A program made the position numbers and the translations under genes. DNA of 64,000 nt, taken from positions 1 to 64,000 of the forward strand of contig JADKGI010000013.1 of the NCBI GenBank assembly GCA_016722285.1, given 5' to 3'. Under the pieces are notes generated by a model. It made no database searches. It was not told the origin of the DNA and saw only the letters and a program-made list of their open reading frames with translations. This document shows positions 8,334 through 17,010 of the stretch, piece after piece. Numbering within the stretch: position 1 is the stretch's first letter; each line of letters opens with the position of its first letter. This DNA comes from Saprospiraceae bacterium. GTDB lineage: Bacteria > Bacteroidota > Bacteroidia > Chitinophagales > Saprospiraceae.

Positions 8334-10802
8334 ATGAAGCTCAGAGTATTAATTGTTTTAATAATATTTTCCTATTCTATTCTAAATGCAACTAATGAAA
8401 AAACAAAATTTGTCCAGGCAAAAAGACTTGAGAATCCTATAAAAATTGATGGAATCCTAAACGAGGGCGAATGGACATCAGGTACAGTTATTGACAAATT
8501 TACTCAATTCAGGCCCAATCCCGGACAGAATGAACTTGCGGGGCATAAAACCATAGCTTATATTCTCTATGATGATACCGGAATATATTTTGGTGGCAAG
8601 TGTTACGAGCAATCAAAAGATAGTATTTCTACAGAATTGATTGGGAGGGATGGTTTTGGAAATAATGATTTTATTGGAATTATATTTGATACCTATAAAG
8701 ATAATATTAATGGTTTTGAATACTTTGTAACCCCTTTGAATGAACAAATGGATGCGAAGCAGGCACCAAATAATAATGGCAACTCGGAAGATTTTTCATG
8801 GAATAGTGTTTGGAAAAGTGCGACATCTGTTAGTGATGATGGTTGGAGCTTCGAAATCTTTATCCCTTTTGCTTCCATCAGATTTCCTAAAAAAGAAATT
8901 CAGGATTGGGGGCTTAATGTCACAAGGAGAAGAAATATCACCGGGGAGCAATTTTTTTGGAACAATCTGGATCCGAATGTAAATGGATTTCTCACACAGG
9001 AAGGGTATCTCGTAGGTTTACAGAACATAAAGCCACCTGTCCGTTTACAACTATCGCCTTATATATCTTTTTATACCAATCATTTTCCCGCAAATTTGTC
9101 TGAAGTTAGTAATTATACATCACAGATAAACGGAGGCATGGACTTGAAATGGGGGATAAATCAATCTTTTACACTAGATGCCACACTAATTCCGGATTTC
9201 CGTCAGGTTCAGAGTGACCCCAGAGTACTCAACCTAACACCTTTTGAAGTAAAATTTAATGAAAACAGATCTTTTTTTACTGAGGGCACTGAATTATTTA
9301 ACAAGGGGGGGTTGTTCTATTCCCGCAGAATAGGAGGAACTCCCATCAAATATTGGAATGCCGAAAGTCTCACCGGTGAAAATGAAGTATTAATTTCTAA
9401 CCCTTCTCAATCAAAACTTATCAATGCATCAAAAATTTCCGGAAGAACTCAAAATGGTTTGGGAATCGGGATATTAAATGCCATCACAAATCCAACATAT
9501 GCAATCATAGAGAATACGGAAACCGGAGAGAGAAGAGAAGTTTTGACTGATCCCTTGACCAATTATAATGTTTTTGTATTGAATAAATCATTGAAAAATA
9601 ATTCAAGTATAAGTTTTGTAAATACCAGCGTCATTAGATTTGGTGATGATTATGATGCTAATGTAGGAGCTTTTGTTTTTGATATTAATGACAAATCCAA
9701 TAATTGGAATGTGGGGGGCACCATTTCTTCCAGTCAGATACTGAACAATGGCAAAAAAGATAACTCCTATGGATACTACCATTCTATTTATGCCGGTAAA
9801 ACCAGTGGGAAATTAAGATACAATCTTTGGCAGGAACTGTCAGATTCCAGATATACAAGCAACGATCTGGGGTATTTTACAAATAATAATTATATGACTC
9901 AGGGTATTTGGGTGGGTTTAAGGTGGCCGGAGCCAAAAGGGTGGAGAAATAATCTGAATACAAGTATAAACCTGAATTACAGTCGTTTGTTGACACAGAT
10001 CGGAGTTCAAAACCCGAATTATCAGGTTGCCAGATTCAACCTCTATGTCAATGTTCAGCATAAAAATCTATCCTTGATAGGATTGAATTCTAATATTACT
10101 TTTGGAGAAAATGACTTCTACGAACCGAGGGTCGAGGGAAAATATTTTAAAAGAGGCCCAAGTGCATTAGTTGGCGCCTGGTTTGAAACCAATACAGCTA
10201 AAAAATGGTCTGTTAGCCCCGAGATATTTGTTCGAAAGTATTTTAATTTTTATAATGGAGTTGCGTTGGATGCAAATCTATACCAAACCTGTCGGGTAAA
10301 TACGAAATTGTCTCTGAGAGTTGGAGTGAGCTGGCAACCAAGATTCAACAATGCCGGCTTTTCTTCATTTGCTGAAAGTAATCCTGTGTTTGCACTCAGA
10401 GATATAGCAACGTTTGAGAATTCACTTAGGGCAAAGTATAATTTTACCAATAGGATGGGGCTTAACTTGGTAGCACGTCATTATGTTCGCTCGATTAAAA
10501 ATAAGGAGCTTTTTTACCTCAATTCAGATGGGATATTTGAATCTAATGACTTATTAGCATCAGCAAATAATAGAACTGTTAATTATTTTAATGTGGATAT
10601 GGTATATACCTGGCAGATAGCTCAGGGAAGTTTTGTAAATGTGGTATGGAAAAATTCAATCGGAAAATTTGATACATATTACAGATCAGATTATTTCTCA
10701 AACCTTTCTGAAACCCTTCAGGAAAATCAAAACAATAATGTCTCAGTAAAATTGATTTACTTCCTTGACTACAATACACTTTTCAGAGGGGGAAGGTCAT
10801 AA
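8334..10802 (+). CDS. DUF5916 outer-membrane protein with N-terminal CBM9-like domain
   Basis: A large exported protein of about 822 residues. The preferred start is the ATG at 8334, which gives a clean signal peptide (MKLRVLIVLIIFSYSILNA). The segment after the signal (AKRLENPIKIDGILNEGEW) is typical of carbohydrate-binding module 9-like domains. The remainder matches my knowledge of DUF5916: RRIGGTPIKYWNAESLTG and ISGRTQNGLGIGILNAITN, followed by repeated amphipathic strands to the C-terminus, consistent with an outer-membrane beta-barrel. The function of the family is not established. The frame is intact over 2.5 kb, notable among so many broken neighbours. Confidence 0.82.
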   Translation: MKLRVLIVLIIFSYSILNATNEKTKFVQAKRLENPIKIDGILNEGEWTSGTVIDKFTQFRPNPGQNELAGHKTIAYILYDDTGIYFGGKCYEQSKDSISTELIGRDGFGNNDFIGIIFDTYKDNINGFEYFVTPLNEQMDAKQAPNNNGNSEDFSWNSVWKSATSVSDDGWSFEIFIPFASIRFPKKEIQDWGLNVTRRRNITGEQFFWNNLDPNVNGFLTQEGYLVGLQNIKPPVRLQLSPYISFYTNHFPANLSEVSNYTSQINGGMDLKWGINQSFTLDATLIPDFRQVQSDPRVLNLTPFEVKFNENRSFFTEGTELFNKGGLFYSRRIGGTPIKYWNAESLTGENEVLISNPSQSKLINASKISGRTQNGLGIGILNAITNPTYAIIENTETGERREVLTDPLTNYNVFVLNKSLKNNSSISFVNTSVIRFGDDYDANVGAFVFDINDKSNNWNVGGTISSSQILNNGKKDNSYGYYHSIYAGKTSGKLRYNLWQELSDSRYTSNDLGYFTNNNYMTQGIWVGLRWPEPKGWRNNLNTSINLNYSRLLTQIGVQNPNYQVARFNLYVNVQHKNLSLIGLNSNITFGENDFYEPRVEGKYFKRGPSALVGAWFETNTAKKWSVSPEIFVRKYFNFYNGVALDANLYQTCRVNTKLSLRVGVSWQPRFNNAGFSSFAESNPVFALRDIATFENSLRAKYNFTNRMGLNLVARHYVRSIKNKELFYLNSDGIFESNDLLASANNRTVNYFNVDMVYTWQIAQGSFVNVVWKNSIGKFDTYYRSDYFSNLSETLQENQNNNVSVKLIYFLDYNTLFRGGRS

Positions 10803-10878
10803 CTGACTAATTGGCCTTTCTGATGAATCATGGCTGGGTTGAGCCCTTAAGTGAAGATTCGTATTTTGCTAAAAAGGC

Positions 10879-11373
10879 TTAATTCAGAGTTACTGACATG
10901 GAATCCGGATCCTTAAGATGTGCCTTGATGTTCTCTTGCATGGTAGTAGCCAGTGAAAGCCCAACATAATCTACCTTTATTGGAAATAATTTATGCTTTC
11001 TGTCCACCAATACAGCTACTTCCACTTTTTTTATCAGTATATCCATGAAGACTTTAAATGCATAGAATAACGTCCTTCCAGTATTGGCCACATCATCCAC
11101 AATGATTATACAATTATTTTCCAGTGCTCTTTGACTTAAATTGATTTCAATTGGGTTCTCAAGTGGTTTTGCCGGATTTAACTTAATCTGTGATAAAATA
11201 AATTCTTTATCCGAAACCGTTTTTAGTTTTTGGTAAAGCAATTCTGCAAACCGATACCCATTATTATTTATACCTGCAATGACAATTGAATCAGCATCGC
11301 TATTATTCTCAAGGATTTCATACGCAAGCCTTGATATTTTATGAGCTATTTGATATTGGTTAAGTACATCCAT
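10879..11373 (-). CDS. PyrR-like phosphoribosyltransferase
   Basis: Type I phosphoribosyltransferase. The PRPP-binding loop is IIIVDDVANTGRTLFYAF (about 91-108), and the downstream segment VAVLVDRKHKLFPIKVDYVG closely resembles PyrR, the pyrimidine-operon attenuator and uracil phosphoribosyltransferase. At 164 residues it is slightly shorter than typical PyrR (about 180). No pyr genes are adjacent, so a regulatory role is not shown. It could equally be a salvage phosphoribosyltransferase. Convergent with the DUF5916 gene. Confidence 0.75.
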   Translation of the reverse strand: MDVLNQYQIAHKISRLAYEILENNSDADSIVIAGINNNGYRFAELLYQKLKTVSDKEFILSQIKLNPAKPLENPIEINLSQRALENNCIIIVDDVANTGRTLFYAFKVFMDILIKKVEVAVLVDRKHKLFPIKVDYVGLSLATTMQENIKAHLKDPDSMSVTLN

Positions 11374-11458
11374 AAAGTATCTATTTATATATCAGGCAAA
11401 TGTAACTAAAAATGAATTAATTTGTAACTTGTAGCCTGATATAAACATTGACAGAAAG

Positions 11459-12814
11459 ATGCAACAACTGATATTTATTTTGATATCCGGAACAGTTGGA
11501 TTTATTGCTTTCAGGCAATATAAAAAGGTTTTTGATAATATTAAGCTCGGACAAAGTGAAGATATATCAGACCGGAAATTTGTACGTTGGAAGAATGTTC
11601 TGCTCGTGGCTTTTGGTCAGAAGAAGATGTTCAAAAATTGGATACCTGCGATTTTTCATTTATTCATTTATACAGCATTTCTATTTACGCAGGTTGAGTT
11701 GATTGAAATTTTGATTGATGGCATCTTTGGTGTTCATCGGTTTTTTAGTTCTTTTTTGGGTAGTTTTTACACAGTTGTTATTAGTACGATAGAGATTTTA
11801 TCATTTTTTGCATTAATAGCGACTTTCGTATTTTTATATAGAAGAAACCTGTTGAAAGTACCTCGTCTTGTCAAATCGGAATTAAATGGTTGGCCTAAAC
11901 TGGATGCAAATCTCATACTTTTAGGAGAATTATTTCTGGTAACAGGTATTTTTACAATGAATGGCGCAGATGTCGTTCTGCAGAGTATAGACCCTATGCA
12001 TTACCCTGCTACAGGAAGTCTGGCGATGAGCTCAATGTTGGGACCATTAATTTTTGATTCATTTGAAGTCCAAAATCTTATGCTTATCGAAAGGATTGGG
12101 TGGTGGTTACATTTATCTGTTGTATTAGGATTCATTGTATATCTGCCAGTTTCCAAGCATTTACACATTTTTCTTGCTTTTCCAAATGTGTATTTCAGCA
12201 AATTAGGACCCAGAGGGAAGATGGAAAATATGCCTGCAATCATGAACGAAGTAAAATCAATGCTGGGTTTAGAATCAGAAACTATAAATGATTCTAATGA
12301 AGAAATGCCTGAGTTTGGAGCAAATGACGTTTTCGGTCTGTCGTGGAAAAATATTCTCAATGCCTACACTTGCACAGAATGCGGAAGGTGCTCTGCAGTC
12401 TGTCCAGCCAATGTAACCGGTAAAAAACTATCACCCCGTAAAATCATGATGGATATAAGGGATAGGGCAGAAGAAGTGGGAAGAAATATCTCATCCGGCA
12501 ATATGAAATATGCTAAAACGAAAGATAATTCTGCTATCAAGCACCTGACAGGCTCTAACTATGATGATGGTAAGACTCTTTTCGATTATATATCCAGAGC
12601 TGAAATTCATGCGTGCACAACATGCAATGCATGCGTTGAAGCTTGCCCGGTCATGATCGACCCTCTTGAACCAATATTAAAACTACGGAGGTACGAGATT
12701 CTCACTGAATCCGCAGGGCCTGCTGACTGGGTACCTATGTTTACGGCTATGGAGAACAGCGGATGTGTATGGCAAATACCTGAAGAACGAGAAAAGTGGA
12801 GGACTGAAATGTAA
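11459..12814 (+). CDS. Membrane Fe-S oxidoreductase, HdrC/NarI-like subunit with two 4Fe-4S clusters
   Basis: The N-terminal half has about five membrane helices (about residues 1-260), recalling a NarI/DsrM-like membrane anchor. The C-terminal half carries two ferredoxin-type cluster motifs: CTECGRCSAVCP (about 305-316) and CTTCNACVEACP (about 386-397), each followed by the usual Pro-containing loop. The next gene supplies the CCG-domain partner, so together they resemble a heterodisulfide-reductase-like electron-transfer module that links the quinone pool to an unknown acceptor. The frame is intact. Confidence 0.85.
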   Translation: MQQLIFILISGTVGFIAFRQYKKVFDNIKLGQSEDISDRKFVRWKNVLLVAFGQKKMFKNWIPAIFHLFIYTAFLFTQVELIEILIDGIFGVHRFFSSFLGSFYTVVISTIEILSFFALIATFVFLYRRNLLKVPRLVKSELNGWPKLDANLILLGELFLVTGIFTMNGADVVLQSIDPMHYPATGSLAMSSMLGPLIFDSFEVQNLMLIERIGWWLHLSVVLGFIVYLPVSKHLHIFLAFPNVYFSKLGPRGKMENMPAIMNEVKSMLGLESETINDSNEEMPEFGANDVFGLSWKNILNAYTCTECGRCSAVCPANVTGKKLSPRKIMMDIRDRAEEVGRNISSGNMKYAKTKDNSAIKHLTGSNYDDGKTLFDYISRAEIHACTTCNACVEACPVMIDPLEPILKLRRYEILTESAGPADWVPMFTAMENSGCVWQIPEEREKWRTEM

Positions 12815-12908
12815 ATTTTGAGTTGTATTATAATCAATTTGTTTTATGCCATATATCAAAAATGAAAGTCAATTAATAGTCTGATTTTAAAATTAATATA
12901 GAATATCA

Positions 12909-13685
12909 ATGAAGATAAAAACAATGGCTGAAGTGTCATCAGAAGACATACATGTTGAAATTTTATTTTGGGTTGGGTGTGCTGGTAGCTTTGATGCCAG
13001 AGCTCAAAGAGTGACCAAAGCTTTTTCTAAATTACTTCAAAAGGCTGGAATTTCATTTGCGATTCTGGGAAATGAAGAAATGTGTTCGGGAGATCCCGCC
13101 AGAAGGGCAGGAAATGAGTTTATTTTTCAAATGTTAGCCCTGCAAAACATTAATACACTTAATATGTATGGCGTAAAGAAAATAGTGACCGCATGTCCGC
13201 ACTGTTTCAATACGCTTAAAAATGAATATCCGGAATTAGGGGGGAACTATGAAGTAGTTCATCACACACAATTTTTACAGGAATTGCTTAACTCGGGTAA
13301 ATTGAAAGTACAGGGAGGAGCCTTCAAAGGCAAAAAAATCACCTACCATGACTCCTGTTATTTAGGTAGAATCAACAATGAATATGAAGCACCACGAAGT
13401 CTCTTAAATGCATTGGATGTCGATTTGTCAGAAATGAAAAGGAGCAAAGCGAACGGTTTATGCTGTGGTGCCGGTGGTGCGCAGATGTTTAAGGAAGACG
13501 AAGCCGGCAATAAAAAAATCAATATTGAACGAGCTGAAGATGTCATAAATACGGGTGCTCAGATTGTTTCGGCAAATTGTCCATTTTGTATTACCATGCT
13601 GACTGACGGTATGAAGGCCAAAGACAAAGAAGATAATGTCATGATTATGGATATTTCTGAAATGATTTTACAAGATATCCAATGA
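12909..13685 (+). CDS. CCG-domain Fe-S protein (HdrB/LldE/GlcF-like)
   Basis: Two cysteine-rich CCG domains are visible. The first has WVGCAGSFDARAQR (about 21) with TACPHCFNTLKNEY (about 95). The second has YHDSCYLGRINNEYE (about 146), LCCGAGGAQMFKED (about 182) and SANCPFC (about 222). Such domains bind a noncubane or 4Fe-4S cluster in heterodisulfide reductase, lactate utilisation and glycolate oxidase subunits. It lies 94 bases after the membrane Fe-S subunit on the same strand, so the pair is probably co-transcribed. ATG 12909 is used; ATG 12924 is equally possible. Confidence 0.85.
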   Translation: MKIKTMAEVSSEDIHVEILFWVGCAGSFDARAQRVTKAFSKLLQKAGISFAILGNEEMCSGDPARRAGNEFIFQMLALQNINTLNMYGVKKIVTACPHCFNTLKNEYPELGGNYEVVHHTQFLQELLNSGKLKVQGGAFKGKKITYHDSCYLGRINNEYEAPRSLLNALDVDLSEMKRSKANGLCCGAGGAQMFKEDEAGNKKINIERAEDVINTGAQIVSANCPFCITMLTDGMKAKDKEDNVMIMDISEMILQDIQ

Positions 13686-13810
13686 AAATGGCCATTAACT
13701 TTTCTGAATGTTTAGATAATTATCACTATAAATCTTCTGTGGGTTTGCTCCAGATACTATTTTGAATTAATTTAATTGATAAAAATGGGTGTAACCCATT
13801 TTTACATTCG

Positions 13811-13987
13811 AAGGTAATGAGTCCACTCCGAAAAGGCAAAAATAAAGAATTGCCACAAGGTCACTAAGTCTCAAAGGTTCACAAAGGATTGAATATCAAT
13901 TTTTAAAATTCGTTATTCTTTGTGACTTTTAGTGTTTTTTGTGTCTTGATGGCAAAAATAAACTTTTCGGAGTAGTCTCAAGGTAGT
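13811..13987. mobile_element. MITE-like palindromic element with flanking direct repeats
   Basis: A 161-base non-coding block (13819-13979) is bounded by 17-base inverted repeats, GAGTCCACTCCGAAAAG on the left and its complement at 13963-13979, matching 15 of 17. Inside, a longer imperfect dyad pairs a TGCCACAAGGTCACTAAGTC arm with a TTAGTGTTTTTTGTGTCTTG arm, the familiar 'tttgtg...tagtg' repeat of many Bacteroidota. Outside, AAGGTAAT (13811-13818) and AAGGTAGT (13980-13987) match 7 of 8 and look like a target-site duplication. It codes for nothing and would need a transposase in trans. The surrounding gap 13686-14177 holds nothing else I recognise apart from the desaturase promoter. Confidence 0.6.
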
Positions 13988-14142
13988 CAATTTCTTTTTA
14001 GCTCCCTTAAGGTATGGGGTAATCTAAAAAGAAATAATATAGAAATGAAATTTTGGGATACGCCCATAAAAATTAACATACAATTTAGTATTTTAACATT
14101 TTATATGTACATGTAAAGTTTTAATCTTCATCTGATTAGTCG

Positions 14143-14150
14143 TATCTTTG
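14143..14150 (+). promoter_or_regulatory. -7 box for the desaturase gene
   Basis: TATCTTTG matches TAnnTTTG exactly. It shows that a TTG at 14148, in frame with the gene, is promoter and not start codon. Confidence 0.5.
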
Positions 14151-14177
14151 CAGTTCAAAAATTTAAATAAGCGCAAG

Positions 14178-15200
14178 GTGGATAATATAAAAATTGATAC
14201 AGCCCAACTAAAATCTTTTAATATCTATACAAAGACAAGTAAAAAGAAAGCTGCTATTCAGTTAATAAACTCTTTTGGCCCTTTTATTCTTATCTGGATT
14301 CTTATGTATTTATCGTTGGATTACAGTTATTGGATTACGTTTGGTCTTGGTATCATTAATGCTTTTTTTCTGGTCAGGATATTTATTATACAGCATGATT
14401 GTGGCCATCGTACATTCCTGAGCAATAGTAAGGCAAGGGCAATTATTGGGTATATTTGTTCCATATTCAGTACTATACCTTTTCATTATTGGGCAAAATC
14501 GCATCATCTGCATCATTCTCACAATGGCCAACTGGAATTAAGGGACTTGGGAGATATCGACACAATGACTGTCAACGAATTTAAAGTACTGAATAAGTGG
14601 GGCAGATTTAAATACAGACTATATAGATCATTTTTGGTCATGTTTATACTTGGTCCCATATATTACGTGGTTATCCACAATAGATTGCCTATGATCAAAA
14701 TGGATGTATTTAAGAATGAGAAATGGAGGCTTTGGTTAAATAATTTGCTTTTGTTATCTCTTTTTATCGGACTTGGCTATCTATTGGGCTTTGGAAAGTT
14801 TTTCCTGACACATTTTACTATAGTTGTTATATTTTCAGTGATAGCAATCTGGTTTTTTTATGTTCAGCATCAGCACGAGGAAGCATACAAGCAATGGATG
14901 GATAAGTGGGATTACCTGACAGCCGCACTTAGGGGCAGCACATATTACAAAGTACCCGCTTTATTCAACTGGCTTACCGGAAACATTGGTATTCACCACA
15001 TACACCATTTAAATCCTGCGATCCCCAATTATAATCTTAAGAAAGCACTCTCAGAGAACCAATGGATAAATCAATATGTGACAATTTTGACTTTTTGGGA
15101 GAGTTTAAAACTGGCTTCAAATAAGTTATGGGATGAATCTCAGGATAGAATGATCACCTTTCGTGAATACTATAGTAGAGAAAAATTGGGTTTAGTGTGA
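14178..15200 (+). CDS. Membrane fatty acid desaturase (FADS family)
   Basis: Di-iron integral-membrane desaturase. The three His boxes are HDCGH (about residue 75), HHLHHSHNG (about 110) and GIHHIHHLNP (about 275), with an extra HQHEE before the last. Hydrophobic helices lie between the boxes in the acyl-lipid desaturase pattern, so the likely job is introducing a double bond into membrane acyl chains. The GTG at 14178 is chosen because upstream in-frame TTG overlaps the -7 box. Monocistronic. Confidence 0.9.
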   Translation: MDNIKIDTAQLKSFNIYTKTSKKKAAIQLINSFGPFILIWILMYLSLDYSYWITFGLGIINAFFLVRIFIIQHDCGHRTFLSNSKARAIIGYICSIFSTIPFHYWAKSHHLHHSHNGQLELRDLGDIDTMTVNEFKVLNKWGRFKYRLYRSFLVMFILGPIYYVVIHNRLPMIKMDVFKNEKWRLWLNNLLLLSLFIGLGYLLGFGKFFLTHFTIVVIFSVIAIWFFYVQHQHEEAYKQWMDKWDYLTAALRGSTYYKVPALFNWLTGNIGIHHIHHLNPAIPNYNLKKALSENQWINQYVTILTFWESLKLASNKLWDESQDRMITFREYYSREKLGLV

Positions 15201-15229
15201 TATTCTTCGCAAGTTGCAAAATAAATGTT

Positions 15230-15237
15230 TATCTTTG
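15230..15237 (+). promoter_or_regulatory. -7 box for the DEAD-box helicase gene
   Basis: TATCTTTG, 22 bases before the TTG start, matches TAnnTTTG. Confidence 0.45.
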
Positions 15238-15259
15238 CGGCTTCAAATAAAATTTACCC

Positions 15260-16933
15260 TTGCAGACATTTAAAGAGTTGGGCCTGAGTGATGAAATTCT
15301 GAGATCACTTGAGGAAATAGGTTTTGTAACCCCAACAGAAATTCAATATAAAGCCATCCCGGCGCTTATTCAGAATAAACCAGATTTTATAGGGCTTGCC
15401 CAAACAGGAACAGGAAAAACCGCAGCTTTTGGGCTTCCATTGATTCATTTTTTAGATACTTCCATAAACAAAGTATTTGCCCTTATACTTGCACCTACCA
15501 GAGAACTTGCGCAACAAATCGCCAAGGAATTTGAAAACTTTGGGAAGTATAAAAAGGGAATGCGGACTATGGTAGTTTATGGTGGTACACCGATTTCCAC
15601 TCAAATTCGCGAATTAAAGAAAAATTTTCCGCACATATTAGTTGCCACACCGGGCAGACTTCAGGATCTGATTGACCGAAAGGCAGTAAAATTGGATGAA
15701 ATTGAGTTTCTCGTTTTGGATGAAGCTGATGAAATGCTGAATATGGGATTTCAGGAAGATATCGATAAAATACTCGAATATACGCCTGAAGATAAAGTAT
15801 TGTGGTTGTTTTCAGCTACTATGCCTACAGAAATTAGGCGCATCGTTGGTAAATATATGGACACTCCTTTTGAAGTTAGGATAAAGTCTGAAAGTAAGAC
15901 CAATGAAAATATTGACCATAAATACATCTATGTAAGTAAGCATGACAAGGAAGCTGCTCTAAAACGAGTGTTGGACTACCTTACTGATTTCTATGGAGTT
16001 ATTTTTTGCAAAACAAAGATGGATACGCAGGAGCTTGCTGACTACCTGGAGAAGGAAGGTTATAGAGCTGAACCACTTCACGGTGACATGTCACAATCTC
16101 AAAGAGATGCTGTGATGGCTAAATTCCGGAGTAAAACAACACCAATCCTGGTAGCTACTGATGTGGCAGCGAGGGGACTTGATGTCGAATCATTGACACA
16201 TGTTGTTCATTATTCACTTCCTGAAAACTCAGAATATTATACCCACCGGTCTGGAAGGACAGCAAGAGCGGGTAAAAAAGGTACATCTTTGGCTATTGTA
16301 ACACCGCAGGATATAGGGCGGATCAGATTTTTTGAAAGAAACATTGGTGTGGATATCAAGCATATAAAAGTGCCGCTACAGTCTCAAATGTATAGCAAAA
16401 AACTGGAAAAGTGGACTGAAAAAGTCCTGCATACTGATACAGTTGAGCTAAGTGAAGAGATGATATTGAAAGCCTGCGAATCATTTAATGTCCTGACAAA
16501 AGAGGAAATCATCAGCAAAATTCTGGCTATGGAGTTTAATAAACTCTATAAAAAGGTGGAAAAAGATGACTTAAACATGGACTTCAACCAGGATAGAAAT
16601 GACAGAAGTTCAAAAGGTCGTGACAATAAATCAAGAAGGGATGACAATAAAAGAAGTCAGAGAGATACAGGCTCGAGGCATCAGCATTCCAATCCACATA
16701 TGGAAACATTTTTTGTTAACATAGGAAAAATAGACAATATACATCCCGGAATTTTAATTGATATCCTCGCCGGCCACGCCGGACTTTCCAAAAAGCAGAT
16801 AGGCAATATTGATATCCAAAAAAGACATTGTCTTGTAGAGATTGATAAAAAATTCTCCAAATCTATGGAGAGTGGTAAAATTCTTAAATACAGAGGACGA
16901 AGGATTGCCATTAAAAAAGAAACTTTCGAGTAA
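15260..16933 (+). CDS. DEAD-box RNA helicase with DbpA-type C-terminal domain
   Basis: ATP-dependent RNA helicase. Motifs in order: Q motif (GFVTPTEIQ), Walker A AQTGTGKT (about 48), PTRELAQQ (about 81), TPGR, DEAD box LDEADEML (about 153), SAT, ARGLDVE (about 308) and HRSGRTARAG (about 332). A basic low-complexity linker (about 445-475, rich in Arg, Asp, Lys and Asn) precedes a DbpA-like RNA-binding domain (about 480-555) that in E. coli directs the enzyme to 23S rRNA. TTG start, giving MQTFKELGLSDEIL, in keeping with relatives. Likely ribosome assembly or cold-shock role. Confidence 0.92.
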   Translation: MQTFKELGLSDEILRSLEEIGFVTPTEIQYKAIPALIQNKPDFIGLAQTGTGKTAAFGLPLIHFLDTSINKVFALILAPTRELAQQIAKEFENFGKYKKGMRTMVVYGGTPISTQIRELKKNFPHILVATPGRLQDLIDRKAVKLDEIEFLVLDEADEMLNMGFQEDIDKILEYTPEDKVLWLFSATMPTEIRRIVGKYMDTPFEVRIKSESKTNENIDHKYIYVSKHDKEAALKRVLDYLTDFYGVIFCKTKMDTQELADYLEKEGYRAEPLHGDMSQSQRDAVMAKFRSKTTPILVATDVAARGLDVESLTHVVHYSLPENSEYYTHRSGRTARAGKKGTSLAIVTPQDIGRIRFFERNIGVDIKHIKVPLQSQMYSKKLEKWTEKVLHTDTVELSEEMILKACESFNVLTKEEIISKILAMEFNKLYKKVEKDDLNMDFNQDRNDRSSKGRDNKSRRDDNKRSQRDTGSRHQHSNPHMETFFVNIGKIDNIHPGILIDILAGHAGLSKKQIGNIDIQKRHCLVEIDKKFSKSMESGKILKYRGRRIAIKKETFE

Positions 16934-17010
16934 TATATTCATATCTAAAACAGCCCTTTGAATTACTATACCCGTATGTGGTTTATAGAATTTAAATACC
17001 AATACATATT

